A DNA stretch of 64,000 nt from Burkholderiales bacterium (GCA_020248865.1 JADCGS010000005.1:124001-188000); one strand, 5' to 3'. Numbered from the stretch's first letter, positions 1 through 8,850 are shown. Notes: generated from the sequence alone by a model not told the origin. Made by a program: numbers and translations.

Positions 1-1114
1 GGTCATCGGCGATCGGGTGATCGCGGAACCAGTGGATCCACTCCTTGTTGTCGATGCCGGCTTCCTTCTTGGGGTTCCAGATCTCGATGGTCCAGGTGAG
101 CATGCCCAGGTGCTCGTAGATCCAGTCGAAGCTGCCGCTGACGAACTCGTTGGGGTAGTACTGGAACTCGTGGAAGATGCTCACGGCCGGGTAGCCGGTC
201 AGGGCCTCGCCCTTGCGGCCGATCGTCTGGTAGGTCCACAGGTCCTCGGCCGGCATCCGGTCGTCGGGCTTTCCGCCGAACGGGCGCAACAGCACTCCGG
301 AAAAGGTGTGGATGCTGGTGCCGCCGCAGATGTTGGGGTGGGTGGTGAAAAACTCGACCACGGCGCGCACCTCGGGCTCGGAGGTCGGGTAGGGTCCGGC
401 GCCCAGTTGCTCGAACTCCTGCCGCCAGCCGGCCGGAAAGTTGCGGTTCAGGTCGAGCCCCTGCGCGTGGCCGCCCGCGCCGGCCAGCCGGATGCTCTGG
501 CCGTCGTAGTTGCGCAGCGTGCCCTCCGGCATCACGCGGAAGTACTCGCCGCCCGGCGCATCGAGCGGGTCGCGCCGCACCAGCAGCTGCGGCTGGTCGG
601 GGTGCTTCTTCCAAGGGCCGTTGGGGTCGCGCACCCGCATCTGCAGCACGCGGCCGTCGCCGTCGACGTCGTGCACCACGAGGCCCTCGACCGGCTCCTC
701 GTCGAACGGGTAGCGCCGCGTCGAGGAGCGCACGTACACCGGCGCGTCGGCCAGCGCCCACTCGGCGCCGTCGGGATTCAGGCGCGGCGCGATATAGAAG
801 GTGCGCGTGTCCAGCGCCCGCGTCACCTCGGCGTCCTTGCCGTAGTGCTCGAGCAGCCAGTGCGTCAGGTACAGGCAGGCGGTGCTGGCGATCAGTTCGA
901 CCGAGTGGATGTTGCCGTCGACCCAATACGCCGGCTTGTCCTGCGCCGCGCCCGTGGCGATGTTGGTCACCGTCAGCACCGGGATGGCGCGGCCTTCGTG
1001 GCTGTTGCCGATGAAGTCGAGCTGCACCAGCTCGGGCCGCTCCGCCGCGAAGGCCTTCAGGTGGGCGATCAGTTCGTCGTAGCGGTGGAAACGCGAGAAG
1101 TCGATGGCGGGCAT
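1..1114 (-). CDS. M14-family zinc carboxypeptidase, C-terminus cut by window edge
   Basis: This gene starts with ATG at 1114 and runs leftward off the window, so the stop codon is not visible; about 371 codons are present. The translation has the M14 peptidase zinc site: H70 and E73 in GNIHSVE, with the third ligand H269 in GGTSIHTFSG. A DLNRNF motif (residues 221-226) matches the substrate-binding Asn/Arg region of the family, and a candidate catalytic Glu lies in TWTIEIWN near the visible end. Family members remove C-terminal residues from peptides. No signal peptide is evident at this start, so a cytoplasmic location is inferred. The gene diverges from dgkA. No Shine-Dalgarno is apparent upstream of the ATG. 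Confidence 0.88.
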   Translation of the reverse strand, partial: MPAIDFSRFHRYDELIAHLKAFAAERPELVQLDFIGNSHEGRAIPVLTVTNIATGAAQDKPAYWVDGNIHSVELIASTACLYLTHWLLEHYGKDAEVTRALDTRTFYIAPRLNPDGAEWALADAPVYVRSSTRRYPFDEEPVEGLVVHDVDGDGRVLQMRVRDPNGPWKKHPDQPQLLVRRDPLDAPGGEYFRVMPEGTLRNYDGQSIRLAGAGGHAQGLDLNRNFPAGWRQEFEQLGAGPYPTSEPEVRAVVEFFTTHPNICGGTSIHTFSGVLLRPFGGKPDDRMPAEDLWTYQTIGRKGEALTGYPAVSIFHEFQYYPNEFVSGSFDWIYEHLGMLTWTIEIWNPKKEAGIDNKEWIHWFRDHPIADD

Positions 1115-1304
1115 GGTGGCGGGGTGACTGGATAGAGCCGGGCGAAGCAGGCATCCGGTGGCGCGATCTTAGGCGACCTGGCATGCAGCCGCCCCCGGGC
1201 CGCGGCCGCGGGGCAAGCGCGGTCACGCAGGGCGCCCTCACTCAGCTCGTATCACGCTGCCGTGGTCACGCAGACGTTGTCACGCCGACGGTTCGCACGC
1301 TGGC

Positions 1305-1310
1305 TAGACT
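1305..1310 (+). promoter_or_regulatory. -10-like hexamer upstream of dgkA
   Basis: TAGACT in the divergent gap lies 31 nt before the dgkA ATG. The nearest TTG-type -35 candidate (TTGTCA, 1277-1282) is 22 bp away, which is too far for a standard promoter, so only the -10 is proposed. The rest of the 1115-1341 gap shows nothing else recognisable. Confidence 0.3.
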
Positions 1311-1341
1311 CGACGCACCTCCGTCCCGCCGACTGCACCCG

Positions 1342-1761
1342 ATGCCGCACGCCCCCCGCCCCGCCGCCGAACCGCCGCCGCTCGACGGCCACGCCCTGAA
1401 GGGCAAGCGCGGGCTGCAACGCCTGCTCAATGCGGCGCGCTATTCGGCCGACGGCCTGGCCGCCGCCTGGCGGCACGAGGATGCCTTCCGCCAGGAGGCG
1501 GCGCTGGCGGCCGTCATGATCCCGGTGGCGCTGCTGCTGCGCCTGCCGGCGGTGGAGACCGTGCTGCTGATCGGCGTCGTCGTGCTGGTACTGATCGTCG
1601 AGCTGCTCAACAGCGGGATCGAGGCGGCCGTCGATCGCGACAGCTACGAGATCAATCCCCTCGGCAAGCGCGCCAAGGACTTCGGCAGCGCAGCCGTCAT
1701 GCTGGCGCTGCTGCTGGCGTTGGGAACCTGGTTCGCCATCCTGGCGCATCACTTCCTGTGA
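1342..1761 (+). CDS. dgkA: Diacylglycerol kinase (DgkA family)
   Basis: A 139-residue integral membrane protein that phosphorylates diacylglycerol to phosphatidate in the inner membrane, recycling lipid released by periplasmic glucan or LPS modification. The DgkA core is visible: an N-terminal amphipathic part (GLAAAWRHEDAFRQEAAL), hydrophobic segments around AAVMIPVALLLRL and VLLIGVVVLVLIVELL, and the signature ELLNSGIEAAVDR with the family's conserved Glu/Asn residues, then a last hydrophobic helix. The start at 1342 gives a length close to the usual 120-140 residues. An upstream in-frame extension is Arg-rich low-complexity sequence and was discarded. It is transcribed away from the M14 peptidase. 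Confidence 0.93.
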   Translation: MPHAPRPAAEPPPLDGHALKGKRGLQRLLNAARYSADGLAAAWRHEDAFRQEAALAAVMIPVALLLRLPAVETVLLIGVVVLVLIVELLNSGIEAAVDRDSYEINPLGKRAKDFGSAAVMLALLLALGTWFAILAHHFL

Positions 1762-1956
1762 GCGGCATGACGGCGCTGCGCGCCTATGATTCGGCCTGTG
1801 GCTGCGATGATGGCGCTCTGGCGCCGATGATGGGCCTGGCGCGCCGCTGAGGGGTCTGGCGTGTAGCGCCTCAAGGTCTGCGCCGCGGCTGTCATTGGTC
1901 ACTGGTCGTTGGTCATCGGTCACTCGTCGGCCGACATTCTTCATCCGTCATCCCTC
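1762..1956. other. Intergenic gap with degenerate short repeats, dgkA to purC
   Basis: 195 bp without a gene. It contains loosely repeated words (GATGATGG-CCTGGCGC blocks at about 1806-1860 and GGTCA-type repeats at about 1895-1925). No terminator with a T-run and no convincing promoter for purC was found. Confidence 0.5.
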
Positions 1957-2841
1957 ATGCCTCTGCTGTACAGCTCGATCCGCTCGCTGCCGCTCGTCTA
2001 CCGCGGCAAGGTGCGCGACTCCTACGCGGTTGGTGACGACAAGCTGCTGATCGTCACCTCGGATCGCCTCAGTGCGTTCGACGTGGTGATGAACCAGCCA
2101 ATCCCCGACAAGGGGTGCGTGCTCAATGCGTTGTCGAACTTCTGGTTCGCGCGGCTGGCTCACGTCGTGCCCAATCACCTGACCGGCATCGACCCGGTGA
2201 GCGTGGTCGCGCCGGCGGAGGCCGATCAGGTGCGCGGGCGCGCGGTGGTGGCGATGCGCCTGAAGCCGCTGCCGGTGGAGGCGGTGGTGCGCGGCTACCT
2301 GATCGGCTCGGGCTGGAAGGACTACCAGTGCAGCGGCGCGGTGTGCGGCATTGCGCTGCCGCCGGGACTGCAACTGGCGCAGCAGCTGCCCGAGCCGCTG
2401 TTCACGCCGGCCGCCAAGGCCGAGCTCGGCCAGCACGACGAGAACATCAGCTTGGCCCAGGTCGAGGAGCGCATCGGCAAGGACCTGGCGGGCCGGATGC
2501 GCGACGTATCGCTGCGGCTGTACGCCGAGGCGGCGCGGTACGCCGCCACCCGCGGCATCATCATCGCCGACACCAAGTTCGAGTTCGGGCTCGACGCGCA
2601 GGGGCAGCTGCGGCTGATGGACGAGGTGCTGACGGCCGACTCGTCGCGCTTCTGGCCGGCCGAGCAGTACCGCGTCGGCATCTCGCCGCCGAGCTACGAC
2701 AAGCAGTACGTGCGCGACTGGCTGGAGGCGCAGCGGTGGAACAAGGCGCCGCCGCCGCCCGACCTGCCGACCGAAGTGATCGAGAAGACCGCCGAGAAGT
2801 ACCGCGGCGCGTTGCGCGCCATCACCGGCGGCGACTTGTAG
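1957..2841 (+). CDS. purC: Phosphoribosylaminoimidazole-succinocarboxamide synthase
   Basis: SAICAR synthetase of purine biosynthesis: it joins CAIR and aspartate using ATP. The 294-residue protein has the family landmarks: YRGKVRDSY near the N-terminus (nucleotide-binding region), [11 protein letters not shown], a central [15 protein letters not shown], and ADTKFEFG in the C-terminal half. The ATG at 1957 puts these at expected positions; a slightly longer in-frame start lacks similarity to the family. purE and purK follow immediately, so three steps around AIR/CAIR/SAICAR are encoded together. The length is typical of the longer (about 290-300 residue) beta-proteobacterial/yeast-like form. 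Confidence 0.96.
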   Translation: MPLLYSSIRSLPLVYRGKVRDSYAVGDDKLLIVTSDRLSAFDVVMNQPIPDKGCVLNALSNFWFARLAHVVPNHLTGIDPVSVVAPAEADQVRGRAVVAMRLKPLPVEAVVRGYLIGSGWKDYQCSGAVCGIALPPGLQLAQQLPEPLFTPAAKAELGQHDENISLAQVEERIGKDLAGRMRDVSLRLYAEAARYAATRGIIIADTKFEFGLDAQGQLRLMDEVLTADSSRFWPAEQYRVGISPPSYDKQYVRDWLEAQRWNKAPPPPDLPTEVIEKTAEKYRGALRAITGGDL

Positions 2842-2897
2842 CGGCGCGGCGCCACGCCAGCGCACCGGGCCGTGCCGGTCTGCCGTCGCGGCGCACG

Positions 2898-2903
2898 TAG
2901 AAT
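2898..2903 (+). promoter_or_regulatory. -10-like hexamer upstream of purE
   Basis: TAGAAT within a GC-rich 86-bp gap, 24 nt before the purE ATG. No clear -35 element at 16-18 bp. It suggests purE-purK-sua5 may have its own promoter in addition to read-through from purC. Confidence 0.35.
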
Positions 2904-2927
2904 CGCGCGCTTTGCAGGGCAACCCAC

Positions 2928-3425
2928 ATGGCGACGCGCGCAGCCCCGCTGATCGGGGTGGTGATGGGCTCCAACTCCGACTGGGACGTGATGCAGCACG
3001 CGTGCAACGTGCTGCAGGAGTTCAGCGTGCCGTTCGAGGCCCGGGTGGTCTCGGCGCACCGCATGCCCGACGAGATGTTCGCCTATGCCGAGGAGGCGCG
3101 CACGCGCGGCCTCAAGGCGATCATCGCCGGCGCCGGCGGTGCGGCGCACCTGCCCGGCATGCTTGCCAGCAAGACCGTGATTCCCGTCCTTGGCGTGCCG
3201 GTTCCCTCCAAGTACCTGCGCGGCGAGGACTCGCTGCTGTCGATCGTGCAGATGCCCAAGGGCATCCCCGTGGCCACCTTTGCCATCGGCGAAGCCGGTG
3301 CGGCCAACGCGGCGCTGTTTGCCGTCGCCATGCTGGCGACCGAGAACGCCGAGCTCGCGATGAAGCTGGCGCAGTTCCGCGCCACGCAGACCGAGAAGGC
3401 GCGCAACATGACCTTGCCGCTGTAG
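2928..3425 (+). CDS. purE: N5-carboxyaminoimidazole ribonucleotide mutase
   Basis: Class I PurE, which converts N5-CAIR to CAIR in de novo purine synthesis and depends on PurK. The 165-residue protein begins with the phosphate-binding MGSNSDWDVM motif and has SAHRMPDEMF, whose His is the catalytic general acid/base of class I enzymes, plus the glycine-rich IIAGAGGAAHLPGM stretch. Length is normal for the octameric bacterial enzyme. It lies 86 bp after purC and only 8 bp before purK. Confidence 0.97.
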   Translation: MATRAAPLIGVVMGSNSDWDVMQHACNVLQEFSVPFEARVVSAHRMPDEMFAYAEEARTRGLKAIIAGAGGAAHLPGMLASKTVIPVLGVPVPSKYLRGEDSLLSIVQMPKGIPVATFAIGEAGAANAALFAVAMLATENAELAMKLAQFRATQTEKARNMTLPL

Positions 3426-3433
3426 GCGGGCGC

Positions 3434-4588
3434 ATGGTGCAGGTGCAACCGGGCGATTGGCTGGGTCTGCTGGGCGGTGGTCAGCTCGGCCGCATGTTCT
3501 GCATGGCCGCGCAGTCGATCGGCTACAAGGTCTGCGTTCTCGACCCCGACGCCGACAGCCCCGCCGGCGCGGTGGCCGACGACCACCTCGTCAACGACTA
3601 CCTCGATCCGGTGTCGCTCGAATGGCTGGCCGCCCGCTGCAAGGCGGTCACCACCGAGTTCGAGAACGTGCCGGCGCACGCGCTGGAGTCGCTGGCCCAG
3701 CGCTGCCTGGTGGCGCCGGCGGCGCCCGCCGTGGCGATCGCGCAGGACCGCATGGCCGAGAAGCGCTTCATCGCCTCGATCGGCATAGCGGTTGCGCCGC
3801 ACCGCGTGGTCGTGCGCGCCGACGACCTGCACGAGGCGCCAGCCTCGCTCTTTCCGGCAATCCTGAAGACGGCCCGCCTGGGCTACGACGGCAAGGGCCA
3901 GGTCGTGGTGGCCGATGCGCGAGAAGCGCGCCACGCCTTCGACCGCCTGGCTCAGGTCCCGTGCGTGCTGGAGCAGAAGCTGCATCTGCGGCAGGAAGTC
4001 TCGTGCATCGTCTGCCGCGGGCAGGATGGCGCGACGGCGACCTTCCCGGTGGCCGAGAACGAGCACCGTCACGGCATCCTCGCCGTGAGCATCGTGCCGG
4101 CCCGGGTGCTGCCCGAGGTCGAGCGGCAGGCGCGTGCGCTGGCCACGCGCATCGCGCAGGCGCTCGACTACGTGGGCGTGCTGTGCGTGGAGTTCTTCGT
4201 GCTCGACGACGGCCGGCTCGTCGTCAACGAGATCGCGCCGCGCCCGCACAACAGCGGCCACTACAGCATCGATGCCTGCGTCACCAGCCAGTTCGAGCAG
4301 CAGGCGCGCATCCTGGCGGGCCTGCCGCTGGGCGATACCTGCGCGTTCGGCGCGGCGGTCATGCTCAACCTGCTCGGCGAGCTGTGGTTCGACGGTGGCC
4401 AGCGGCGGGAGCCGCCTTGGGCACAGCTGCTGCGCGACCCGCGTGCGCGGCTGCACCTGTATGGCAAGCGCGAGCCGCGTCCCGGCCGCAAGATGGGCCA
4501 CGTCACGCTGGTGGCGGACTCGCGCGAGCACGCGATCGAGCAGGCCCGGCACGCCGCCGGCGTGCTGCGCCTGCCGCCGCCGCGGTGA
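3434..4588 (+). CDS. purK: 5-(carboxyamino)imidazole ribonucleotide synthase
   Basis: An ATP-grasp enzyme making N5-CAIR from AIR, bicarbonate and ATP, the substrate for PurE. The 384-residue protein opens with GLLGGGQLGRM, the PurK N-terminal nucleotide-type fold. It has the ATP-grasp ATP-binding TARLGYDGKGQ and the metal/phosphate-binding EIAPRPHNSGHYSIDAC. The ATG at 3434 lies 8 bp after purE. Its TGA stop overlaps the GTG of the next gene (GTGA), implying translational coupling into sua5. Confidence 0.96.
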   Translation: MVQVQPGDWLGLLGGGQLGRMFCMAAQSIGYKVCVLDPDADSPAGAVADDHLVNDYLDPVSLEWLAARCKAVTTEFENVPAHALESLAQRCLVAPAAPAVAIAQDRMAEKRFIASIGIAVAPHRVVVRADDLHEAPASLFPAILKTARLGYDGKGQVVVADAREARHAFDRLAQVPCVLEQKLHLRQEVSCIVCRGQDGATATFPVAENEHRHGILAVSIVPARVLPEVERQARALATRIAQALDYVGVLCVEFFVLDDGRLVVNEIAPRPHNSGHYSIDACVTSQFEQQARILAGLPLGDTCAFGAAVMLNLLGELWFDGGQRREPPWAQLLRDPRARLHLYGKREPRPGRKMGHVTLVADSREHAIEQARHAAGVLRLPPPR

Positions 4589-5595
4589 GCGACGCGCCGG
4601 CGGCCGCGGCTCCAGCGCCCGATCCCGCGCTGATCGCGCGCGCCGCCGCGGTGCTGCGCGCCGGCGGTCTGGTGGCCTTTCCGACCGAGACGGTGTACGG
4701 GCTCGGCGCCGCCGCCCTGCAGCCCGGGGCGGTGCAGCGCATCTTCGCCGCCAAGGGGCGGCCGGCCGACCATCCGGTGATCGTGCATGTGCTCGATGCG
4801 GCGGCGCTCGATGCCTGGGCCATCGACGTGCCGGCCGCCGCCCGGCGTCTGGCGCAATGCTTCTGGCCCGGGCCGCTCACGCTGGTGCTGCGGCGCGCCC
4901 CGCTGGCGCATGACCTGATCACCGGCGGCCAGGACACGGTGGGGCTGCGCTGCCCGGCCCACCCCTGGGCGCGCGCGCTGCTGGCCGCCTTCGGCGCGCC
5001 GATCGCCGCGCCGAGCGCCAACTCGTTCGGCCGCGTCAGTCCCACGTTGGCCGCCCATGTGCGCGCCGACCTCGGCGAGAAGCCGGCGGGACGGGTCGAT
5101 CTCATTCTCGACGGCGGCCCCTGCCCGGTCGGCATCGAGTCGACCATCGTCGACCTGTCCACCGGCCGGCCGCGGCTGCTGCGCCCCGGCACCGTGACCC
5201 GCGCGCAACTGCAGGCCGTGCTCGGCGAGCCCGTGCCCGATGCGCCGCGCGAGGCGCCGCGTGCCTCCGGCCGGCTCGACAGCCACTATGCGCCGCGCAC
5301 GCCGCTGCACCTGGTGGCGGCCGACACGCTCGCGGCCACCCTCGCCGCGCTGGCGGGCCAGCGTGTGGCCCTGCTTGCGCCGGCCGCCCTCCTGCCGCCC
5401 GCGGGCGGCGTGCCGGCCCAGGTCGCGCCCGAGTCGCCGGGCGAGTACGCCCGCGCCCTGTACGGCCTGCTGCACCGGCTCGATGCCGTCGCTGCCGACC
5501 GCATCGTGGTGGTGGCGCCGCCTGCCGGCGCCGATTGGGAGGGCGTGCACGACCGGCTGCGTCGCGCCGCCGTGCCGCTGCCGACCGCCCGCTGA
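4585..5595 (+). CDS. L-threonylcarbamoyladenylate synthase, Sua5 type
   Basis: Makes threonylcarbamoyl-AMP from threonine, bicarbonate and ATP, the first step of the t6A37 modification of ANN-decoding tRNAs. The 336-residue protein has the YrdC/TsaC domain at about residues 10-205 (FPTETVYGLGAAAL, the KGRPADHPVIVHV basic motif, PSANSFGRVSPT). A linker with the typical SHYAPRTPL follows, and then a C-terminal Sua5 Rossmann-like domain, so this is the long Sua5 form rather than short TsaC. The GTG start at 4585 overlaps the purK stop by 4 nt. Operon placement with purE-purK is common in beta-proteobacteria. Confidence 0.93.
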   Translation: MSDAPAAAAPAPDPALIARAAAVLRAGGLVAFPTETVYGLGAAALQPGAVQRIFAAKGRPADHPVIVHVLDAAALDAWAIDVPAAARRLAQCFWPGPLTLVLRRAPLAHDLITGGQDTVGLRCPAHPWARALLAAFGAPIAAPSANSFGRVSPTLAAHVRADLGEKPAGRVDLILDGGPCPVGIESTIVDLSTGRPRLLRPGTVTRAQLQAVLGEPVPDAPREAPRASGRLDSHYAPRTPLHLVAADTLAATLAALAGQRVALLAPAALLPPAGGVPAQVAPESPGEYARALYGLLHRLDAVAADRIVVVAPPAGADWEGVHDRLRRAAVPLPTAR

Positions 5596-5767
5596 GGGCT
5601 GCGGCCGCCGACAGCGCGACGTTGTATCCGCGCACGTCGGCTGGCCGGACGACTGGCGCCAACAAGGCGAGTGCAGGCCGGCTTGTATGATTTTGACCGC
5701 GTCGGGTCGGGTTGGGTTCGGCCGTCCCAGGCCCTGGCGAAAACACATGAACAAGGAGACTTCCACC

Positions 5768-6718
5768 ATGCAAGAACTGTTTGGGCGCGCCGTCCGCCTC
5801 GGGGTACGCGCGAGCGCGATCGCCCTGTCGGCCCTGATCCTGGCCTCCTGCGGTGCCGGCAGCGATGAAGTCGCCACGCCGCCACTGTTCAGCACCACCG
5901 TGGTGTTCGGCGCCAGCCTGACCGACACCGGCAACGTCTGTCCGGCGGCGGCCAACTGCCCGCCCTCGCCGCCCTACGCCAGCGGCCGCTACTCCAACGG
6001 CACGTTGTTCATCGAAACCGTGGCCGGCCGCTACGGCGCGGCACTGGTGCCCTCGCTGCGCGGCGGCAACAACTTTGCCTACGCCGGTGCGCGCACGGGT
6101 GCCATCCCGGGCCTGACCACGCAGTCGGCGACGCCGAGCATGGTGCAGCAGGTCGACCAGTTCCTCACCCGCCAGGCCTCGCTGGGCACGCTGTCCAACC
6201 GCGCGCTGTTCGTGGTCGACGCGACCACGTTCGGCAACAACATTGCGACCGTGCTCAATACGCCGGGGCTCAATGGCACGGCGGTGGTCACCCAGGGCGT
6301 GACGGACATCGTCACCCTCATCACCCGCCTGTACTCGGCCGGTGCGCGCCACATCCTGGTGGTCAATTCGGTGAACATCGGCCTCACGCCGCTGGCGCAG
6401 GCCGGCGGGCCGGCCGCGGTGGCCGGCGCCACGCAACTGTCGGCCGGCTTCAACCAGGGGCTGGCCGGCGCCATCGCCCAGCAGGCGCCGACCTGGCCCG
6501 GCCTGAACCTGTACCAGTTCGACGCGTTCACGCTGCACAACCAAATTACCGCGCAGCCGGCCAACTTTGGCCTGACCAACGTCACCCAGCCCTGCGTGGC
6601 GGGGACCACGATCTGCGCCGCGCCCGGCACGTTCCTCTACTGGGACCCGTTCCACCCGACGCAGGCGGCCGGCGCGATCTTCGCCACGCGCATCAACACG
6701 CTGCTCCCCGCGCCGTAA
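5768..6718 (+). CDS. SGNH/GDSL-like esterase lipoprotein
   Basis: A 316-residue exported hydrolase of the SGNH/GDSL lipase type, probably acting on acyl esters at the cell envelope. A lipoprotein signal is clear: a hydrophobic segment followed by the lipobox LASC (Cys28). The start at 5768 is chosen because AAGGAG lies 9 nt upstream; an ATG 21 nt earlier would contain that ribosome-binding site. The family's first block appears as FGASLTDTGN (nucleophile Ser50), with Ala in place of the usual Asp of GDSL. The C-terminal YWDPFHPTQ supplies the Asp-x-x-His pair. A clean GxND block is not obvious. A strong terminator follows. Confidence 0.85.
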   Translation: MQELFGRAVRLGVRASAIALSALILASCGAGSDEVATPPLFSTTVVFGASLTDTGNVCPAAANCPPSPPYASGRYSNGTLFIETVAGRYGAALVPSLRGGNNFAYAGARTGAIPGLTTQSATPSMVQQVDQFLTRQASLGTLSNRALFVVDATTFGNNIATVLNTPGLNGTAVVTQGVTDIVTLITRLYSAGARHILVVNSVNIGLTPLAQAGGPAAVAGATQLSAGFNQGLAGAIAQQAPTWPGLNLYQFDAFTLHNQITAQPANFGLTNVTQPCVAGTTICAAPGTFLYWDPFHPTQAAGAIFATRINTLLPAP

Positions 6719-6739
6719 GAGCGCGGCCGCCTCAGGCAG

Positions 6740-6770
6740 AAAGCGGCGCCTCCGGGCGCCGCTTTCCTTT
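6740..6770. terminator. Rho-independent terminator (probably bidirectional)
   Basis: A perfect 11-bp stem (AAAGCGGCGCC / GGCGCCGCTTT, 6740-6750 and 6755-6765) with a TCCG loop, followed by CCTTT. The A/T ends allow function on both strands. It sits between the esterase gene and the convergent SemiSWEET gene. Confidence 0.88.
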
Positions 6771-6779
6771 CCGGCCGCT

Positions 6780-7034
6780 TCAGCGAAAGCGCAGCTTCAT
6801 AACGAGGATCGCCAGCGCCAGCACCAGGGTCACCGCATTGGCCAGGATGATCGGCCAGGCGCCCAGCAGCAGGCCGTAGACGAGCCACAGCGCCACGCCG
6901 GTGCAGAAAAGGGCGTACTTGCCGAGCGAAACGCCGGCGGCATCGCGCGTGCGCCAGGTCTGCCAGGCCTGCGGCACGAACGCCACCGTGGTGAGTACCG
7001 CGGCCACGTAGCCGATCACTTCGGCGGCGTTCAA
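6780..7034 (-). CDS. SemiSWEET / PQ-loop small sugar transporter
   Basis: An 84-residue, three-helix membrane protein of the SemiSWEET family, which works as a dimer and carries small sugars across the inner membrane. Three hydrophobic stretches are visible, and the first ends in the hallmark PQ motif (TTVAFVPQAWQTWRTRDAAGVS). The start is inferred as TTG at 7034, whose TTGA overlaps the TGA of the upstream hydrolase gene. No ATG gives the right N-terminus. The 4-nt overlap implies co-translation with the hydrolase. Length is typical for the family. Confidence 0.85.
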   Translation of the reverse strand: MNAAEVIGYVAAVLTTVAFVPQAWQTWRTRDAAGVSLGKYALFCTGVALWLVYGLLLGAWPIILANAVTLVLALAILVMKLRFR

Positions 7035-7804
7035 CGCGACACCTGGCGGTACAGGCCGGCGATGGCCGCGGCCACCGCCTCGGGCTGGTCGCGCTGCGGC
7101 GCGTGACCGCAGGCCGCCAGCTTCAGCAGGGTGCACCGTCCGGCTACGCGCGCGGCAATGCGGTCGATCTGGTCGAAGCTGCCGTACTCGTCGTCCGCGC
7201 CCTGAATGGCGAGCACCGGGCAGGCCACGGTCTCGATCTCGGCCTCGATATTCCAGTGCGCAAAGGCGGGCGCCAGCCAGGCGTCGTTCCAGCCGAAGAA
7301 GGCGCCGGCAGCGTCGGCATGCACCCGGGCCAGGGCCGCGCGCAGGCGGTTGTCCGGTCCGCCGGCACTCCAGGCGGCGCGCGCCGCGGCAATGCCCTCG
7401 AGCGTCATCTCCTCCACCCGCACGTGCGGCGCCATCGCCGCAAGGCCGGCGCACTCGTGACGCGCCGCATGCAGCAGCGCGATCGAGCCGCCGTCGCTGT
7501 GGCCCACCAGCACAGGCCGCTCGATGCCCAGCGCCGCGCGCAGCGCCGGCAGCACCGCGAGCGCTTCGTGGTGCAGGTAGTCGGTGCCGCGCGGCGCGGC
7601 CAGCGGATCGGACTGACCGTAGCCGCGGCGCGAGTAGACCAGCCCGGGCGCGCCCAGCCTCTCGCACAGCGCCCGCGGAAAGTCGCGCCAGGCCGCCACC
7701 GAGCCGAGGCCTTCGTGCAGGAACACCAAGGGCGTGCCGTGCGCCGCAGGCGCGATGCGCAGCAGTTCGAGCCGCGCGCCGGCGGCTTCGATGAACTCGA
7801 TCAC
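7031..7804 (-). CDS. Alpha/beta-fold hydrolase
   Basis: A 257-residue alpha/beta hydrolase. It shows the oxyanion-region LVFLHEGLGS, the nucleophile elbow GHSDG (Ser), a likely acid in IQGADDEYG and the catalytic His in ACGHAPQRDQP near the C-terminus. Neither substrate nor pathway can be named from sequence; the family includes esterases, haloperoxidase-like enzymes and C-C bond hydrolases. The GTG start at 7804 is used because no ATG lies in frame near the expected N-terminus. A -10-like TACACT lies 28 nt upstream. The gene overlaps the SemiSWEET gene. Confidence 0.85.
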   Translation of the reverse strand: MIEFIEAAGARLELLRIAPAAHGTPLVFLHEGLGSVAAWRDFPRALCERLGAPGLVYSRRGYGQSDPLAAPRGTDYLHHEALAVLPALRAALGIERPVLVGHSDGGSIALLHAARHECAGLAAMAPHVRVEEMTLEGIAAARAAWSAGGPDNRLRAALARVHADAAGAFFGWNDAWLAPAFAHWNIEAEIETVACPVLAIQGADDEYGSFDQIDRIAARVAGRCTLLKLAACGHAPQRDQPEAVAAAIAGLYRQVSR

Positions 7805-7832
7805 GGTGCGGGCCCGACTGGCATGGCACTCC

Positions 7833-7838
7833 AGTGTA
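7833..7838 (-). promoter_or_regulatory. -10-like hexamer for the hydrolase-SemiSWEET pair
   Basis: TACACT on the minus strand, 28 nt before the GTG start at 7804, in the 68-bp gap after the transglutaminase gene. No -35 was recognised. Confidence 0.35.
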
Positions 7839-7872
7839 GGCAGGTGTGTCGCCCGCGCGTCAGACCTGCGCG

Positions 7873-8841
7873 TCAGGCGCGCGCGACCGGGCCGCGCGCC
7901 AGCCAGCCCGCCGCCTGGACGATCGCCTCGTCCATCCGCAGCTCGGCGAGGTCGCCCAGCTTGCGCACCTGCACCTGCACCTGCATGCCGAGGTAGGCGC
8001 CGGCCGCGCCGGTGAAGCTGCCGACCAGCGGCATCGCCTGCTCGGGCGTGCGCGTGGTGGCCACGCGGATCAGCTCGGTGCCGCCGGTCAGCAGGTTGGT
8101 CGGGTCGTAGGGCACCCAGCCGGCCCCCGGCAGGCAGACCTCGGCCCAGGCGTGCGTGCTGCCCGCGCCCAGGGTACCGCGGTCGGCCGCGCCGTCGCGC
8201 CCGGGGTCGTACAAGTACCCGGAGACGAAGCGCGCGGCGATACCGAGCTGGCGACAGGCCTCCAGCATCAGGTAGGCGTAGTCGCGGCAGGTGCCCGCCT
8301 GCCACTGGATGGTGTCGAGCGGGTGCTGCGTGCCTTCCTCGTAGCGCGCGCGGTAGCTGAACCCGTGCCGGATCGACTCCATCATCGCCTGCAGCATGCG
8401 GCGCGTGTCGCCCCCGGCGTGCCGCACGAAACCCTGCGCCCAGGCTTTCAGCTCGCCCTGCGGGTCGGCCGCGGACGGTTGCAGGAAAGGGTACAGATCG
8501 AGCCGCTCGCCAGCGCTGTATTCGACCGGGTAGGTGACCGCGTCGGCGGCCAGCGGCAGCTCGATGTTGGCCTGTCCAAAGTGCTCGATCGCAAAGCGGG
8601 CCACGAACTTCAGCTCGCGCGCCGCGCCGGGGAAGGTGACCGCGGCGATCGAGTTGCTGAAGCTGTCGGTGACCCAGCGCAGCGCATGCTCGGGGGTCAC
8701 CTCCAACTCGGCCCGCAGCACGCGCATGTCGTGGCGCGGCTGCGGCCGAAACATCATGCGGTGCTCGCCAAAGCGCACCGGCTCCGCATAGCGGTAGGTG
8801 GTTGTGTGCACGACCTCGATCAGTTCGGCCAAGCGTGTCAC
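7873..8841 (-). CDS. Transglutaminase-like cysteine-protease-fold protein
   Basis: A 322-residue protein with an N-terminal bacterial transglutaminase-like beta domain (TTTYRYAEPVRFGEHRMMFRP) and a transglutaminase/papain-type core. A full catalytic triad is visible: Cys185 in AGTCRDYAYLM, His230 in GSTHAWAEV and Asp246 in PYDPTN. Such proteins are usually proteases or amidases, often linked with circularly permuted ATP-grasp or alpha-E proteins, which are absent here. The predicted GTG start at 8841 lies 9 bp after the stop of the upstream beta-lactamase-like gene, so they are probably co-transcribed. No signal peptide is seen. Confidence 0.9.
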   Translation of the reverse strand: MTRLAELIEVVHTTTYRYAEPVRFGEHRMMFRPQPRHDMRVLRAELEVTPEHALRWVTDSFSNSIAAVTFPGAARELKFVARFAIEHFGQANIELPLAADAVTYPVEYSAGERLDLYPFLQPSAADPQGELKAWAQGFVRHAGGDTRRMLQAMMESIRHGFSYRARYEEGTQHPLDTIQWQAGTCRDYAYLMLEACRQLGIAARFVSGYLYDPGRDGAADRGTLGAGSTHAWAEVCLPGAGWVPYDPTNLLTGGTELIRVATTRTPEQAMPLVGSFTGAAGAYLGMQVQVQVRKLGDLAELRMDEAIVQAAGWLARGPVARA

Positions 8842-8850
8842 CGCCGCAGG

